The translations under genes were made by a program, and so were the position numbers. From Lasiodiplodia sp. COLG20 (lineage: Eukaryota; Ascomycota; Dothideomycetes; Botryosphaeriales; Botryosphaeriaceae), in NCBI GenBank assembly GCA_009801085.1, contig VNWV01000009.1, forward strand, positions 1,230,501-1,294,500: a stretch of DNA of 64,000 nt. Direction: 5' to 3'. Below the pieces are notes generated by a model. The model ran no database searches and was not told the origin of the DNA. It was given only the letters and a program-made list of their open reading frames with translations. Positions 44,246 through 55,166 of this stretch are shown here, one piece after another (the stretch's first letter is position 1; each line of letters begins with the position of its first letter).

Positions 44246-46602
44246 ATGGAGAACATCAACATTCCCGAGCTCGTCGAGCGCCTCGGCTCCGAGGAGGACT
44301 CGGTTCGCAAGATGGCCGTCTTCAAGCTGCAGTCTGTCATCGGCGACCCGTCGTTCGCCGACGTCTTCATCCTGGAAGGCGGCCTCCCGAAGCTGCGCTA
44401 CCTCTGCTTGAACGCCACCGGCAACACGCTCGCATACGCCCTGACCTCTTTTTCCCGTTTGCTGGATCTTGACCAGGGCTGGGACCAGGTCAACCACGAC
44501 CTCATTGAACGGGTAAGCCGCAGCCAGCTCCGTCGGGGGAGGGGGTAAAGGAGCCGACCGCTGATCGCGCATGCAGGTCGTCGAGCTCGTTGTGAGCCAG
44601 CCGCTTGTGAACATTCTCCGCGGCGCCATGTCCATTCTCGTCGCCGTCGTGTCACACCCGCACTCACGCGCCTCGATTCCACCCGGGACCTACGGCTTCC
44701 GCGCCCTCAAACCCGCCGTCGCCGTGTACCCCCAGTTCCTAGAGATGCTCGTGAGCCGCCTGTCGTCGGCCGATCACGCCCTCTGCGCCAATGCGCTCCA
44801 GCTTATCAACTCGCTCATGAGGGATGCCATCACGAACGACTCGGAGGCTGAATGGCATGCCTTCATCAAGAAGCTGCACGATCTGGGCGTCATAGAGGCC
44901 GTCTACGTTCTGATGCAGAGCAGTGCGCTGCAGGACTTGGCACACCCGCTATTTGAGTTCCAGTCGCTGAGCAAGGTTCTGCTGAGGAAGTGGAGGGAGC
45001 TCAGGGTGGATCTGGAGAAGTCGGAGCACCGTCGTGCGCTCAAGGGACTGCACCTGGCCAGCAACCCAGAAAGGCCGCCGTCGAGCAAGAGCAAGGGCAG
45101 CAAAGGCAGCAAAAAGCATCATCCCGAGAAGTGGCGCAGGCTGGGCTTCGAGGGCGAGTCGCCGTCTTGGGAGTTTGATCACACAGGCTATCTGGGTCTC
45201 ATGGATCTCACCGACTACGTCCGCAAGCACGAGGACGCTTACCAGAAGCTTCTTCTGGAGCAGTCTATTCAGCCTTCGGAGCAAAGGTGTCCGATTGCAC
45301 GCGCCAGTATTGCCGTGACTATGATCTTGTACGACCACTTTGAGGTGGAGAAGTGCGAGAACGAAGACCAGCAACGATACACCATTCTGGAGTCGCGGAC
45401 CAACTTCGACCGTGCCTTCAGGCCTCTTCTGCTCCAATGGTCTCGTCTGCACACCAGCGGTCTCCAGGCTTTCTTCCGGCTCTGGCAGGCTACTGGTGCT
45501 GAGACGGAGGATTTCCAAAAGGTTGAGGAACTGGTCCAAATCTTATTCGAACAGGTGATTGGGCAGGCACCTCGTCAGAAGGATCTTCAGGAGGTTGAGG
45601 AAGAACTCGCTGAGTTTGACTATAAGAGACTGCGCGAGCTGCAGATAGAACTGCTTGAGCTCACGTACGAGGATGCGTGGGGCCACCACCTCCGGTATGT
45701 ATCGCTCTTCCCCATTTGAACCATCGATCTCTAACAGCCAGCGCCCGATTAGCCAAGTTCGAGATGAGCTTAACCACGAGGCTCTGCAGTTCGTTAAGGA
45801 GCAACGAATCAGATGCCTACTCGCCGGTTCGTGGTTTCCGCACACGTTGGGATACAGGGATGAAAGTGGTCCCGTCACAAAGAATACGCTCAACCGCATG
45901 GTACCATCCTCGTGGCGCTATGTCCGACTGTCGCATAACCGACGATATCTGCACTATGCGGACTTCGAGAACAAGCTGGAACAGGACCCGCGTCTCGACC
46001 AGCTGCAGAATCAAAGTAAGTCGCTACTGTATGGTCCCAGTCTCGTCTCAGCCGAACTAATCAATCCTTTCTCAGTCGACCTTACCATAGTCTCTTCCGT
46101 CGTCTCCAATGTCTCGGCCAGCACACCTTCCACCGCTTCCTCAGCCTCTACCCTGCGTACTCTTCCTGCGAGCACCAGCACCAAGATCACCATCTTCGGT
46201 TACCCCAACGAAAAGTCGCACGGCAGTGGCACCTCTTCTTCTCAACACCCGAGCACCTCACACTCATCTCGCTCCAATCCATCCTCCACCAAGGACGGCG
46301 CCATTAAAGACATCGCATCGGCCGCTAGCACCAAGGAAAGTGTGCTTCTAACGCTGCATCCCCAGAGCCACACGCTTGCGTCCGAGTGGCTCGACGGTCT
46401 GCTCATGCTGCTCAACCAGCAGCCCATCACAGCCGACACGAACAAACTAGTTCAGCTCGTTGGCGGCTACGGCCTGAAAATCCGTCTCCTGAACGTCCGC
46501 TTCGAGGAGTTGGATTCTGGAGAGCCGGAGTTACCAACCAGGGAGGGATTGGATGAAGATTATTGGTATGACATTGGCGGACTGGAGGGGTCGGTGGAGT
46601 GA
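44246..46602 (+). CDS. ELMO/CED-12 family protein
   Basis: Exons 44246-44512, 44577-45694, 45738-46015 and 46076-46602 give 729 aa. The N terminus (MENINIPELVERLGSEEDSV) and following helices form the armadillo-like region. An ELMO domain lies in the middle third, with RCPIARASIAVTMILYDHFE and LLQWSRLHTSGLQAFFRLWQ. A PH-like C-terminal domain includes CLLAGSWFPHTLGYRDESGP, SWRYVRLSHNRRYLHY and WLDGLLMLLNQ. ELMO proteins act with Dock-type exchange factors on Rac-like GTPases in polarity and cytoskeleton control; in filamentous fungi this implies hyphal growth. A Ser/Thr-rich insert of about 70 residues interrupts the PH-like domain. Intron 3 (46016-46075) is 60 nt with no in-frame stop, so its retention would add 20 residues without breaking the protein. 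Confidence 0.85.
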
Positions 46603-47811
46603 TGTAGCTGGGTGTATTGGGTCGAGACGGGAGTAGGGGTTTTGCTTGTGCTTGGATCATTAGGGCTGGATTCTGCTTGGATTGGATTAGGCGGGAGGTT
46701 TCTCCTTGTTGGGTACATGTCGGATTGTTGGAAAGGGTTTCTTGGTGGTTGTTTGCGTCTTGGATCTTTCTTGTTTCCTGGTTCTTGTGGAGGATTTCCT
46801 CTTCCCCTTCTTTTCCCCATTTCTTTTGTGGTTCGTTCAAGATACCCTGCGCGATAGGAGAGGTCGGCCTACTTTTTTTTACTACACTTTTGGACGGTTT
46901 TGGACGTATATACATGCATCCTTTTCTCCCTGTATTAATATTATTACGCTCGGTATTTACAAACATTACAGTCTTCCAGGAGCCGCTGCGCTTTCTCTCA
47001 TAAATCGTTTTAATTAGCAAGATACTAGTATAGCTTCTATTGAGTTCTTTCTAGGTATGTCTCCACTCATCTCACATCTGGTGACCTTGACGCCATACCA
47101 TAAAAGCGAGCTAAGCGTATAATGAAGTGAGGAGGGATAAAACATGAGCTATTTCCTTGAGGTATCATCTATATAAGGATCGATCGCAGCCATCGCAGAA
47201 AAAAAAAAAAAAATCACAATGACACAAACGTCTACTCTTTCCTCCTTGCTCCCCGAAGAAGAAAAAAACAAGGAAAGCGGAGTAGAGGTGAGGAAGAAAG
47301 AGAGAGCTAAGGCTAGTGTCCTTTATCAAAGAATAACCACCGATTCAATTCGATCCGCGTGGGATCTGCCTCTTTCATGTGAATGTTCCAAACATCCATA
47401 ATTCAGGACCCAGGTAGACAAGTGATGACAAAAAAACAGAAAATGCAGCAACGAAGACAAAGACGACGAAAACAGCATGAATAAGAAAAAAGCTCGAAAA
47501 GAATCCTCGCTAACGCGCTCAGGAAAAGCCAGAACAATAAGAGCAAAGACTCTAATCTCATCAGCAGAAAGCAATCAAGACGAAGACCCTATCTCGAAGT
47601 GGAGAGAAAGATATACAACATGAGTAATCTTTCTCTTCTCACGCAACAAAAGCGATTAATTACCTAGGTATATTCTCATCAACAACAACAAATCGAATTG
47701 TGAAGGGTAGAAACAAAAATAACCGTCTCTTCCTTCCATCCTTCCTTTCTTTGCCCATGTGATACCTTTCCTTACTTCTTTCATGCTCTTGATCAAAAAA
47801 ACACGTAACAT
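46603..47811. other. convergent intergenic ELMO/CLIP-170
   Basis: 1.2 kb of T-rich then A-rich sequence between converging 3' ends. Short frames only. Confidence 0.55.
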
Positions 47812-50273
47812 CTACAACATATCCTCAAACGGACAGGCAGTGGCATCGTGTCCGTCCCGCTCGCACAATGCGCACCACTTATCCGCGTCGACCGCCTGGC
47901 CCTTGCCCGCAACGAGACCTTCCTCGTAGGGGTTAGGCAAGGCGGGCGCAGAAGTAGGGGCGGCAGCGGGCGGGGGAGCGGCCGCCTTGGGCGCCGGGCT
48001 CGGACTGCCGAGGGACGAGAGCGGGGCGAGACCACTGTCGTTGGACCTGCTGAGCGACATCTTTTCCATGTTCTGAATGATGTCGTCGGCGACGGAGCTC
48101 GCGATATCCGTGTCTTCCGATTCGCCAGTCAGGTGGAGCTCGTTGTGGTGCTGGTTGATAGCGTTGCCGCCCTTCTTTCCTGCCGCTGCACCACCAAGGT
48201 CGTTGGTGCAGTTGAGGATGTCGTGACCGCCCGTCTCGCAGATTTCGCACCACAGCTCGCTGACGCCGGCGCTGGAGCTGCGGCCGTCGTTCTCGGCTTC
48301 GGCCATGGGAGTGAGCTTCTTGGCCTCCGAGCCATTGCGCTCGTGCTGCTGTTGCTTCTGGTAGCCACGCCAGCTGACGACTGTGCTCTTAGAGTCTCGA
48401 GGAGTAGGGTGGTCGTTGGTCTTGTTGCTGATGACGCTGTCACGAGCAGGCTCGCCGCCGCTGAGTGCTGCAGCAGTACGCAGGTGCTCGAGTTCTCGTT
48501 CCAGCTCCTCTTCACGGAAGGACTTGCGTTCGATGAGACCGCGAAGCTCCTCCTTCTCGCGCTCCAACCGCTCTACAGAGGCTCTTAAGTCTGTCATCTC
48601 AGCCTCACTGGGTCCGTTGAGCGAGCTCCTCTTGTCCAGCTTAGGACTCTGCAAGTCACCGCCAGCGCTGAGGGAGTGGATGATGGCTTTGAGGCCACGG
48701 ATCTCGTCGTCTCGTTGCTCCACTTCCCGCGAGGAGTTACCGGCGTCGAGGGATTGGGCGTCCTTGAGTGCCTGAGCGGCCTTCTCCCTCTCCCGCCGCA
48801 GTTCGCTCCGTCCACGCTCGACCTCTCCGCGCAGGAACTCGACTTCTCCGCGGGCTTCGGCCTCCCCGCGACGAGCGTCTTCAAGGCCCTCTTCCAATTC
48901 CTGGACGAGCTCTTCTAACTGCTTGAGTTGTTCGGCCACGCTCTCAACATCCTCGGTTTGTTCCTGCAATTCGCGGATCTCAGCCATCAGGTCATCAATT
49001 CGTTGCTCGTAAACGCGCTGCGTTTCAGACGAGGCCATCTCCAAGGTATCTATTGTGCTGCGGAAGTCAGCTCGGTGCATATCGAATTCTGCCGTCAGCA
49101 TTGAGATCTTTTCATTCTTTTCCCGCAATAATGCGCGGAGGTGTGCAGCGTCTGCATCCATCTCGCCACCGTGTGATGATCTCGACATTTCCGATCCATC
49201 TGTGGGGAGCAGACTCTGGATCTCTTGCAGACTGGACTCCATCTCTGCGAGACTGTGCGCCTGTTCCAACAGTTGCTTGTCGCGTTCCGCAAGCGCTCTC
49301 TGCAGCCTCATGACTTCCTCATCAGCGCCGCGGTTTGACATTACAGCTGAAACGGATCTATCCGCTTCACTCAGCGCAGAAACAGAAGCAAGGTCGTGCT
49401 CTTCGTCCATCCTGGAGCTAGCCCGAGAAGGTGATTTGGGAGGCTGGGGAGTCCGTGAACCAATGGTCCGGTTGGGCATAGGGCTTGGGGTGACACCGCG
49501 AGGCGTGCCCATTCCGCTTTTGGAGAATCCGCTTTGCTGCATCGACGTATTTCTTCCAGGGGTGGGCATCTTAGGCGCTAGATTTGGCTTGTTCTTGACC
49601 GGAGATTCAGGCCGTGATAGCGAAGGCTTGATCGTGCGACCTCCTGGGCCTACAGACTGGGAGAACTTTGGCATCGGCGGTGTAGGAGAGCTACCACCGT
49701 CGCCGTTGAAGGTTGCTCCGTAACCACCCGGTGTGCTTGGCGTTGCGGGATAGCTCTCAGAGCTGTCGGCGATGGATGCGCGCTTCGAGGCACGGTGGAG
49801 AGGAAGGAAAATTCCGGCACCAGGAACGGACGTGTGGAAATAATGCGTTCTTGGGCAGTATTAGCAATGTGATGCGGAATGCCAGCTCGACTCGGGCTGG
49901 CGGTATATAAAAGAACTCACCCATCGACGTCGCCGTCGTTCTTTCCACGGGCTGCGTACTCCCTCGCCAACTCGACGCCAACGAAGGTTCCCTTCTTTCC
50001 GCTCACACCGCCAACGAACTTCACAACACCATACATTCCGCCTGGCACGTCGACCTCGTCGCCAACAGCGAGCGGGCGGCCATCTCCGCCGGCGCCATTT
50101 CCGCCAGGCGTGCGCGTGGCAGGAGAACCCGTCAACGCGTTGAGCGAGGCTTTGCGATCGAGAGCAGTGCGTGCGGCGGCGGTGAGGTGCGGTGTCGAGG
50201 CGGTGTTGATGCCAGGCCTCGCCAGCGACGGGCGGATGTTCGTGCGGCGCGGAGTCTGCAAGCTCGAAGCCAT
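47812..50273 (-). CDS. clipA: CLIP-170-type microtubule plus-end tracking protein
   Basis: Exons 50273-49921 and 49849-47812 encode 796 aa. A CAP-Gly domain (about residues 68-135) has GDEVDVPGGMYGVVKFVGGV, the tubulin-tail-binding GKNDGDVDG and, across the 71-bp intron, G-THYF. A basic Ser/Pro-rich stretch (about 140-265, typical microtubule-binding linker) follows. A long coiled coil runs about 290-580, with RLEREKEELRGLIERKSFRE. Two CCHC zinc knuckles complete it: WCEICETGGHDILNC near 645 and WCALCERDGHDATACPFEDM at the very end. This is the full CLIP-170/Tip1/ClipA architecture. These proteins ride growing microtubule ends and recruit dynein/dynactin or kinesin-borne factors. ATG 50273 (MASSLQ) is the first true ATG; further upstream only a GTG is in frame. 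Divergent from DUT1. Confidence 0.93.
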
Positions 50274-50811
50274 GTTGACGTCGCGCCGACGTTGTGCTAC
50301 CACGTAGTCTTTAGGCGTAAGAACCTTGGGCAGCGGCTGCGGGCAAGTAAGGAGCGCCCGGCTCGGGTTGTGCGCGGGGTGTCTGAGCTTGTCTTTGCGG
50401 GATCTAAGACGGGGTTTGGTCCCTAATATGGGGTCGCGTTGAGCGCATGGAGCTCAGGGAAGGATGCGGAGAAGGGTCGAGGGTGGGTGGTCGTGGATGT
50501 GTTGTTTATGTTGCTGCGCAGGTGCAGGCCTGACAAAATGACCTTGGGCCCAGGGGGGGTGTGTAGCGGCAGGCGGGAAGGAGCTGCAGGGTGGCAGGGC
50601 ACGAAAAGCGGCTGGTGCCCAGCTGGGCGGCTGCAGCTCGTTGCCCTGCCCACGCCGCAGCACCCGATTTGCGCCCGGGCGCTTTTCCGCCTTAGGCTCA
50701 CGCGTTCGTCATCGCGTCCGCTCAACGCGTGTGCCAGGCGCGTCTCCTCTCGAAATTCCGCGCTCCAGCACTATCACTATTCAACCAGTTTTTTCGCCTC
50801 GCACAGCTAGT
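50274..50811. promoter_or_regulatory. shared divergent promoter clipA/DUT1 with two MCB elements
   Basis: 538 bp between the two ATGs. Two perfect ACGCGT sites (50700-50705 and 50725-50730) lie 82-112 bp before the DUT1 ATG. ACGCGT is the MluI cell-cycle box bound by MBF in yeasts; dUTPase is a typical G1/S target. Confidence 0.6.
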
Positions 50812-51943
50812 ATGTCTGAATCCAACAACGACCCCTCCGCCACGCCTTCCTTGTCCCACGATCCTCCATCTCTACCCGCCTCTCCGGTAGGCCTCCTCGG
50901 CGTCCACTCGCAGCTGAAGATGCGCGTGCGTATATGGATGGGCGCGGCTAGCCTCAATGCCGAATTTTGGCAGTCCCACGGATCTGCGTCCAGCTGCTGG
51001 ACCACCAATCCGGGGACCCAAGGGTTGCCTTGTGCATCGCGCCTTTCGTCTGCGTCGTGCTATTGATCACTGCTGGTGGACGCTGCCACTTGGACCGTGG
51101 CTATTGGCGTCGAGATTGAACCTTCCTCTAACGAGCCTCACAGCACCGTAAGCGTACCAAGCACATCGACCTCGAGCCTCCAGCCAACGCCACAAGCGCC
51201 CTACACCACGCTTCAACAATAGCCGCCGGCGACGAATCCGGTACCGCAACTCCGACGCCCATCGCAATGTCCACTACCACCTCTGCACTGGCCCCTGCGC
51301 CCGAGTCGACGACCATGCAGGTCCAGCTGCTGTCGGAGAACGCCAAAGCCCCGACCAAGGGCTCCGCCTTCGCCGCTGGTCACGATCTCTACAGCTCGGC
51401 CGACACGGTCATCCCGGCACGGAAGTGGGCACTGGTCCCGACGGACATCAAGATTTCGGTACCAGCTGGAACCTGTACGTCACCATTCGCTGATTGGTCC
51501 TCAACCGTTTCATTACTTTCCTTTCTTGTTACGCCTTACTCCTTTTTCCCTCCCGCCGCAAATCTCCTTCCCCTTTTTGCCTTCCAATCATCCTCGCTTA
51601 ACCACCCCTTTCTGATTCATTGCCAAACGCAATAGTCTAACACGTACACTAACACCAACCAGATGGCCGTGTCGCCCCTCGCTCTGGCCTTGCCTTCAAG
51701 CATGGTATCGACACTCTCGCAGGCGTCATCGATGCTGACTACCGTGGTCCGGTTGGAGTCCTCCTCGCCAACCTGTCCGACGTCGACTTCGAGGTCAAGA
51801 AGCACGACCGCATCGCGCAGCTCGTCATCGAGAAATGCGTCATGGCCGACGTGGCTGTTGTCGAGAAGCTCGAGGACACGGTCCGTGGTGCCGGTGGCTT
51901 TGGCAGCACAGGTGGCTTTGGTGCTGAGAAGAACGGCGCTTGA
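50812..51943 (+). CDS. DUT1: dUTP diphosphatase (dUTPase)
   Basis: Exons 50812-50886, 51144-51474 and 51663-51943 give 228 aa. The enzyme splits dUTP to dUMP and pyrophosphate, keeping uracil out of DNA and feeding dTMP synthesis. All five trimeric dUTPase motifs are present: [21 protein letters not shown] (catalytic Ser), [20 protein letters not shown] (catalytic Asp), [11 protein letters not shown] and [10 protein letters not shown]. The motif-2 junction T|AT restores [11 protein letters not shown]. The N-terminal extension is about 80 residues (Ser/Thr/Ala/Pro-rich, with [10 protein letters not shown], possibly a nuclear signal). Exon 1 (25 aa) relies on a less usual donor, GTAGGC; if it is wrong, translation could begin at the in-frame ATG 51267. 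Core motifs are not affected. Confidence 0.9.
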
Positions 51944-52251
51944 TGGAGAACTTACAAGCGGGGTGGAGAGCCGGCCGGAAAGACGAGTCAGCTCGAGCCC
52001 TTTTTTTTTTTTTTTTTGTGAAAGGCGTTTTCACCAAGGGCACTATCTAGAGGTACGCTGGGTACCCGTCGGTTAGGAAAGAGCTCACTGGATTTATTGT
52101 TACGAAAAAAAGAGGCTTGCATGGGTATGGCGGAAAAACATCGAGAACAATATACCAACATAGTCTACATCTACAGTTATTCTCTTCTTGCGCCTAGCCA
52201 GATCTTTGATATGCGCTTGAACCTCTGTCAACGCCCTTTGCTCAACCTCAT
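51944..52251. other. convergent intergenic DUT1/BUD16
   Basis: 308 bp of presumed 3' UTRs, with an 18-20-base T run near 51998-52017. Confidence 0.55.
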
Positions 52252-53834
52252 TTAGGCGGTCTCAACCTGCACCGCACCTGCGCTTGCACCCACGCCCAAG
52301 TCAGTAACTCCAAGCTGATCTAGTTATGGCTTACCAGCCTCCGCATCCCAACCGTCCACTAGAACCTCCCTTGCGACAAATTTATCCCTATCGCTACCGT
52401 CCCCGAGCAGCAGCAAATCACCCACATTCCTAACCACCCTCACCTCGCTCGCCCGCATACACCTCAGGTGCCGCTTGAACGTCCTCTCGCGTGCCGCTTC
52501 CGCATCCCCTCCATCGGGAACACTCTGCATCCTCCCTTCCTCCTCATCCAGCCGCGCCATCTCCTCCTCGCACGCCGCCGCCGTCTTCCCCAGCACAACA
52601 TGCATGCTCTCCAGCACCTTCTCCGTCGCCCGCGCCAGCGGCAGCTCCGCCGGCCTTACGTCGTCGGCGCTGCGCCAGCTCGGCTGCCCCAAGGTCCCGG
52701 CCTCGGCGCACGCCTCGCGTAGGCGCGCGACCGTCAGTGCGGCGAACATGTCGCCGGTGCCGGAGAAGAAGTGCGGGTAAGCAGGCGCGTCGAGGCGGAA
52801 GAGGCGCGGCGCGTGGGCGCTGGTCGCGGTCGAGCCGACGACGGTGAGGTGCGTGGGGTTGTCGGTGGAAGGCGGCAGGATGGTGTGGTCGTCGTCGGGC
52901 GAGAGGCGCAGGGACGTGATGATGATGTGCGGGATGTGGTAGGTCGAGTGGAGGCGTTGGATGGCGGTTGCGAGGGTGGTCAGGTTGGTGATTTTGGTGT
53001 CGGAGAGCAGTCTAGATTCAAGAGCGTAATTAGCACGTGGTTGCGATTTGAGGTGTGCCGGAGGCGGAAGGAAGAGCTGTGTCTTACTCGGCCTCGAACT
53101 GATTCGGGAGGATGAGGTCTGCCTCGCGCAACAGCGTCTTGTACTGCGGGATCTCGTCTTCAGGAACGTAGCACCGTCCTTGGTCACCCATAACAGGGTC
53201 CAACACTACCAGAGCGCGCCCGCACCCGTCAGCACTCTCATCGTATGACTCCCACTCTAGCCGTGACCAAGCATACCCCAAAAGAAGCTGCCTGGCTTGA
53301 CCGAAGCATTAAATCTTAAATCTCTCCCAATCTTGCCCACGGCCTGCACCGCCTCGGCGCTAGGCATGTATCCCGACAGCAAGACATCGAAGTTGTTCAA
53401 CTCTGACTGTTTCAGACCCTCGTAAAGCTCGAGGATTTCGTCGGCTGTCGTTTTGCGTCCCTTGACCTGTCTGTATGCCGTGTGGTTGCCTGCGCGGCGG
53501 CATCGGTATATGTAAGCGTGGGTTTGATCGTGCAAGAGTCATAGCGGTCGAGGTCGGGTGGGCTGACTGTAGTGAACCGTGTTGATGGCTGATACTTCGC
53601 ACCCGAGCGCTTGCATGATGAAGGTTGCCATCTTGTTCCCGACGTAGCTACATGATAGCGTGCGGTCTTAGTATGTGGTGGAGCGCATGTATGCGGCGTG
53701 TTCGACTTACCCATGAACGACCTGTCGGGCGGCGGCGCGCGCGATCAGCCATTGTTTATGAGGGCTGATGAGGTGCTTACATGGCTAGCGATCGCGAGCA
53801 CGCGCGTCTCGGGTATGGTGGGCTCTCGGGACAT
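52252..53834 (-). CDS. BUD16: pyridoxal kinase
   Basis: Seven exons (53834-53781, 53721-53711, 53647-53568, 53489-53277, 53205-53088, 53011-52335, 52277-52252) encode 392 aa. It phosphorylates pyridoxal, pyridoxine and pyridoxamine to salvage vitamin B6. Spliced N terminus: VLAIASHVVHGYVGNKMATF, then GCEVSAINTVHYSNHTAY. Middle: LSGYMPSAEAV and VLDPVMGDQGRCYVPED. C-terminal anion hole: HFFSGTGDMFAAL with the catalytic Asp. Exon 2 is an 11-nt microexon (VVH plus two bases) yet restores a conserved segment. The last intron is optional: without it the protein ends AGKP, with it AGAVQVETA. A disordered insert of roughly 100 residues, acidic in part, separates the GTGD loop from the end, longer than in yeast or human. 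Confidence 0.93.
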
Positions 53835-54185
53835 ATTGGCGCAAGATCTAATCGAAGATGGGAAAGCAAGGTGTGGGATTTAAGAGGAATGGAATTTCTT
53901 GCGCCTTATCTGCGCGACACACGCACAGTGACGTGTGGGGCTACCCCGCGATACCCGGCCCGCGCCTGGAATTGGACCGAATCGCTGTATCGCCTACCAT
54001 CGAATGAAAAAGAAGATAATGAAAAGCCCACCATTTTTGCTCCGAGGACATGTTGTCTAACCTCCCCCGTTTTACCTGGAAAGATCTGCAACCCAACCCA
54101 TGCACCCTTGCGGTAGTCCTACACTTGCTGATATCATCGTGTTTATTATTCGTGAACCTTGTGATAGCCAACATGTATCCGTAAT
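53835..54185. other. upstream region of BUD16
   Basis: 351 bp between two minus-strand genes: the BUD16 promoter and the POL30 3' UTR. No element stands out. Confidence 0.5.
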
Positions 54186-55166
54186 TTACTCCTCGTCGCC
54201 GATCTGAAATGTCCATCAGTATCCGATCGTTGGGTTTGATGCATGCGCAGCTCACCTTGGGCGCGAGGTAGAATCTCAGGTAACTGTTGTTCGAGAGCGC
54301 GTACTCGACCAGCAGCGGGACCTCATTCGACAGGCAAAGCTTAACCTTGGACGACAAGCCAGTAGCGGCGGTGAAGTTGGACAGGTACTTGAGGGAGAAG
54401 GTGAGGGACACGGGCTCCGACAGATCGATCTCCACGTTGTTCTCCTCCTTCTCAATATCAGTGTGCTGACGTAGGGTAACGGAGCCGGAGCCAATGTCGC
54501 CCTGGCACGAGAACTTGACACCCTCCTTGGTGCACTCAATGGCCACTATGCGCCGTCAGCTTGTATTGTGTATGGCGGATCGCTTGCGTCTTACCGGACT
54601 CGGAAAGGGCCATCAGGTCCCTGGTGATCCTCTGGAACTCGGTGGACGGCATGGAGATGGTGGCAGCGTAATCCGTCTCAGGAATACCCAGGTGCTCCTG
54701 GTCAATGTCCATGAGCTTGATGTCGTACTCGCTGATTCTGTCGCTCTGAGCGCTCTCGAAGGTAAAGTTGACGACATCGGGGGCGTCCTCGGCCTTGAGG
54801 GTGAGGATATCCTCGTTCTGTGCGCAGCGGAGGACCTTGGTGAGGGAGGTCAGGTTGATGCCGAGGGCAATGTTCCTGTCGCAGCGGAAAGGCGAGAAGC
54901 TCTCGGACTTGAGCATCATCGACACCAGGGCAACGTGCGAGTTGTCCATGGCCTGGAGGGCAATGCCGGAGTCATTGCAGTCGAAGTTGCAGTCCTGAAC
55001 CAGGTTCTTGATGGCATCGACAACCTAAAGCAGAGTCAGCTTTGAAAGAGGACGACGCAGCCGGGTGACGGACCTTCTTCAGCAGGTTGGCCTGCTCCAG
55101 ACGCGCCTCAAGCACTGTAAGACGTCAGTGGCAGCTCTGCGGGGTTGCGGGAGAATGCAGCGTACT
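54186..55166 (-). CDS. POL30: PCNA, DNA polymerase sliding clamp
   Basis: Five coding parts (A at 55166, 55114-55074, 55024-54595, 54545-54256, 54203-54186) give 259 aa, the normal PCNA length. Key segments: [35 protein letters not shown] (inter-domain side), [18 protein letters not shown], the interdomain connector region [20 protein letters not shown], and the terminal LAPKIGDEE. PCNA encircles DNA and tethers polymerases, FEN1, ligase and repair factors. The start codon is split by an intron: the A lies at 55166, then a 51-bp GTACGC...TTACAG intron, then TG CTT GAG. No ATG exists in the upstream leader. Intron 2 uses donor GTCCGT. The last exon is 18 nt including the stop. MCB-like motifs lie upstream. 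Confidence 0.96.

Noticed and set aside
46016..46075. Treating ELMO exons 3 and 4 as one exon
   Set aside because: The frame is open, but GTAAGT and CTCAG sites with normal intron length are present and splicing gives a cleaner protein; kept as a possible retained form only.
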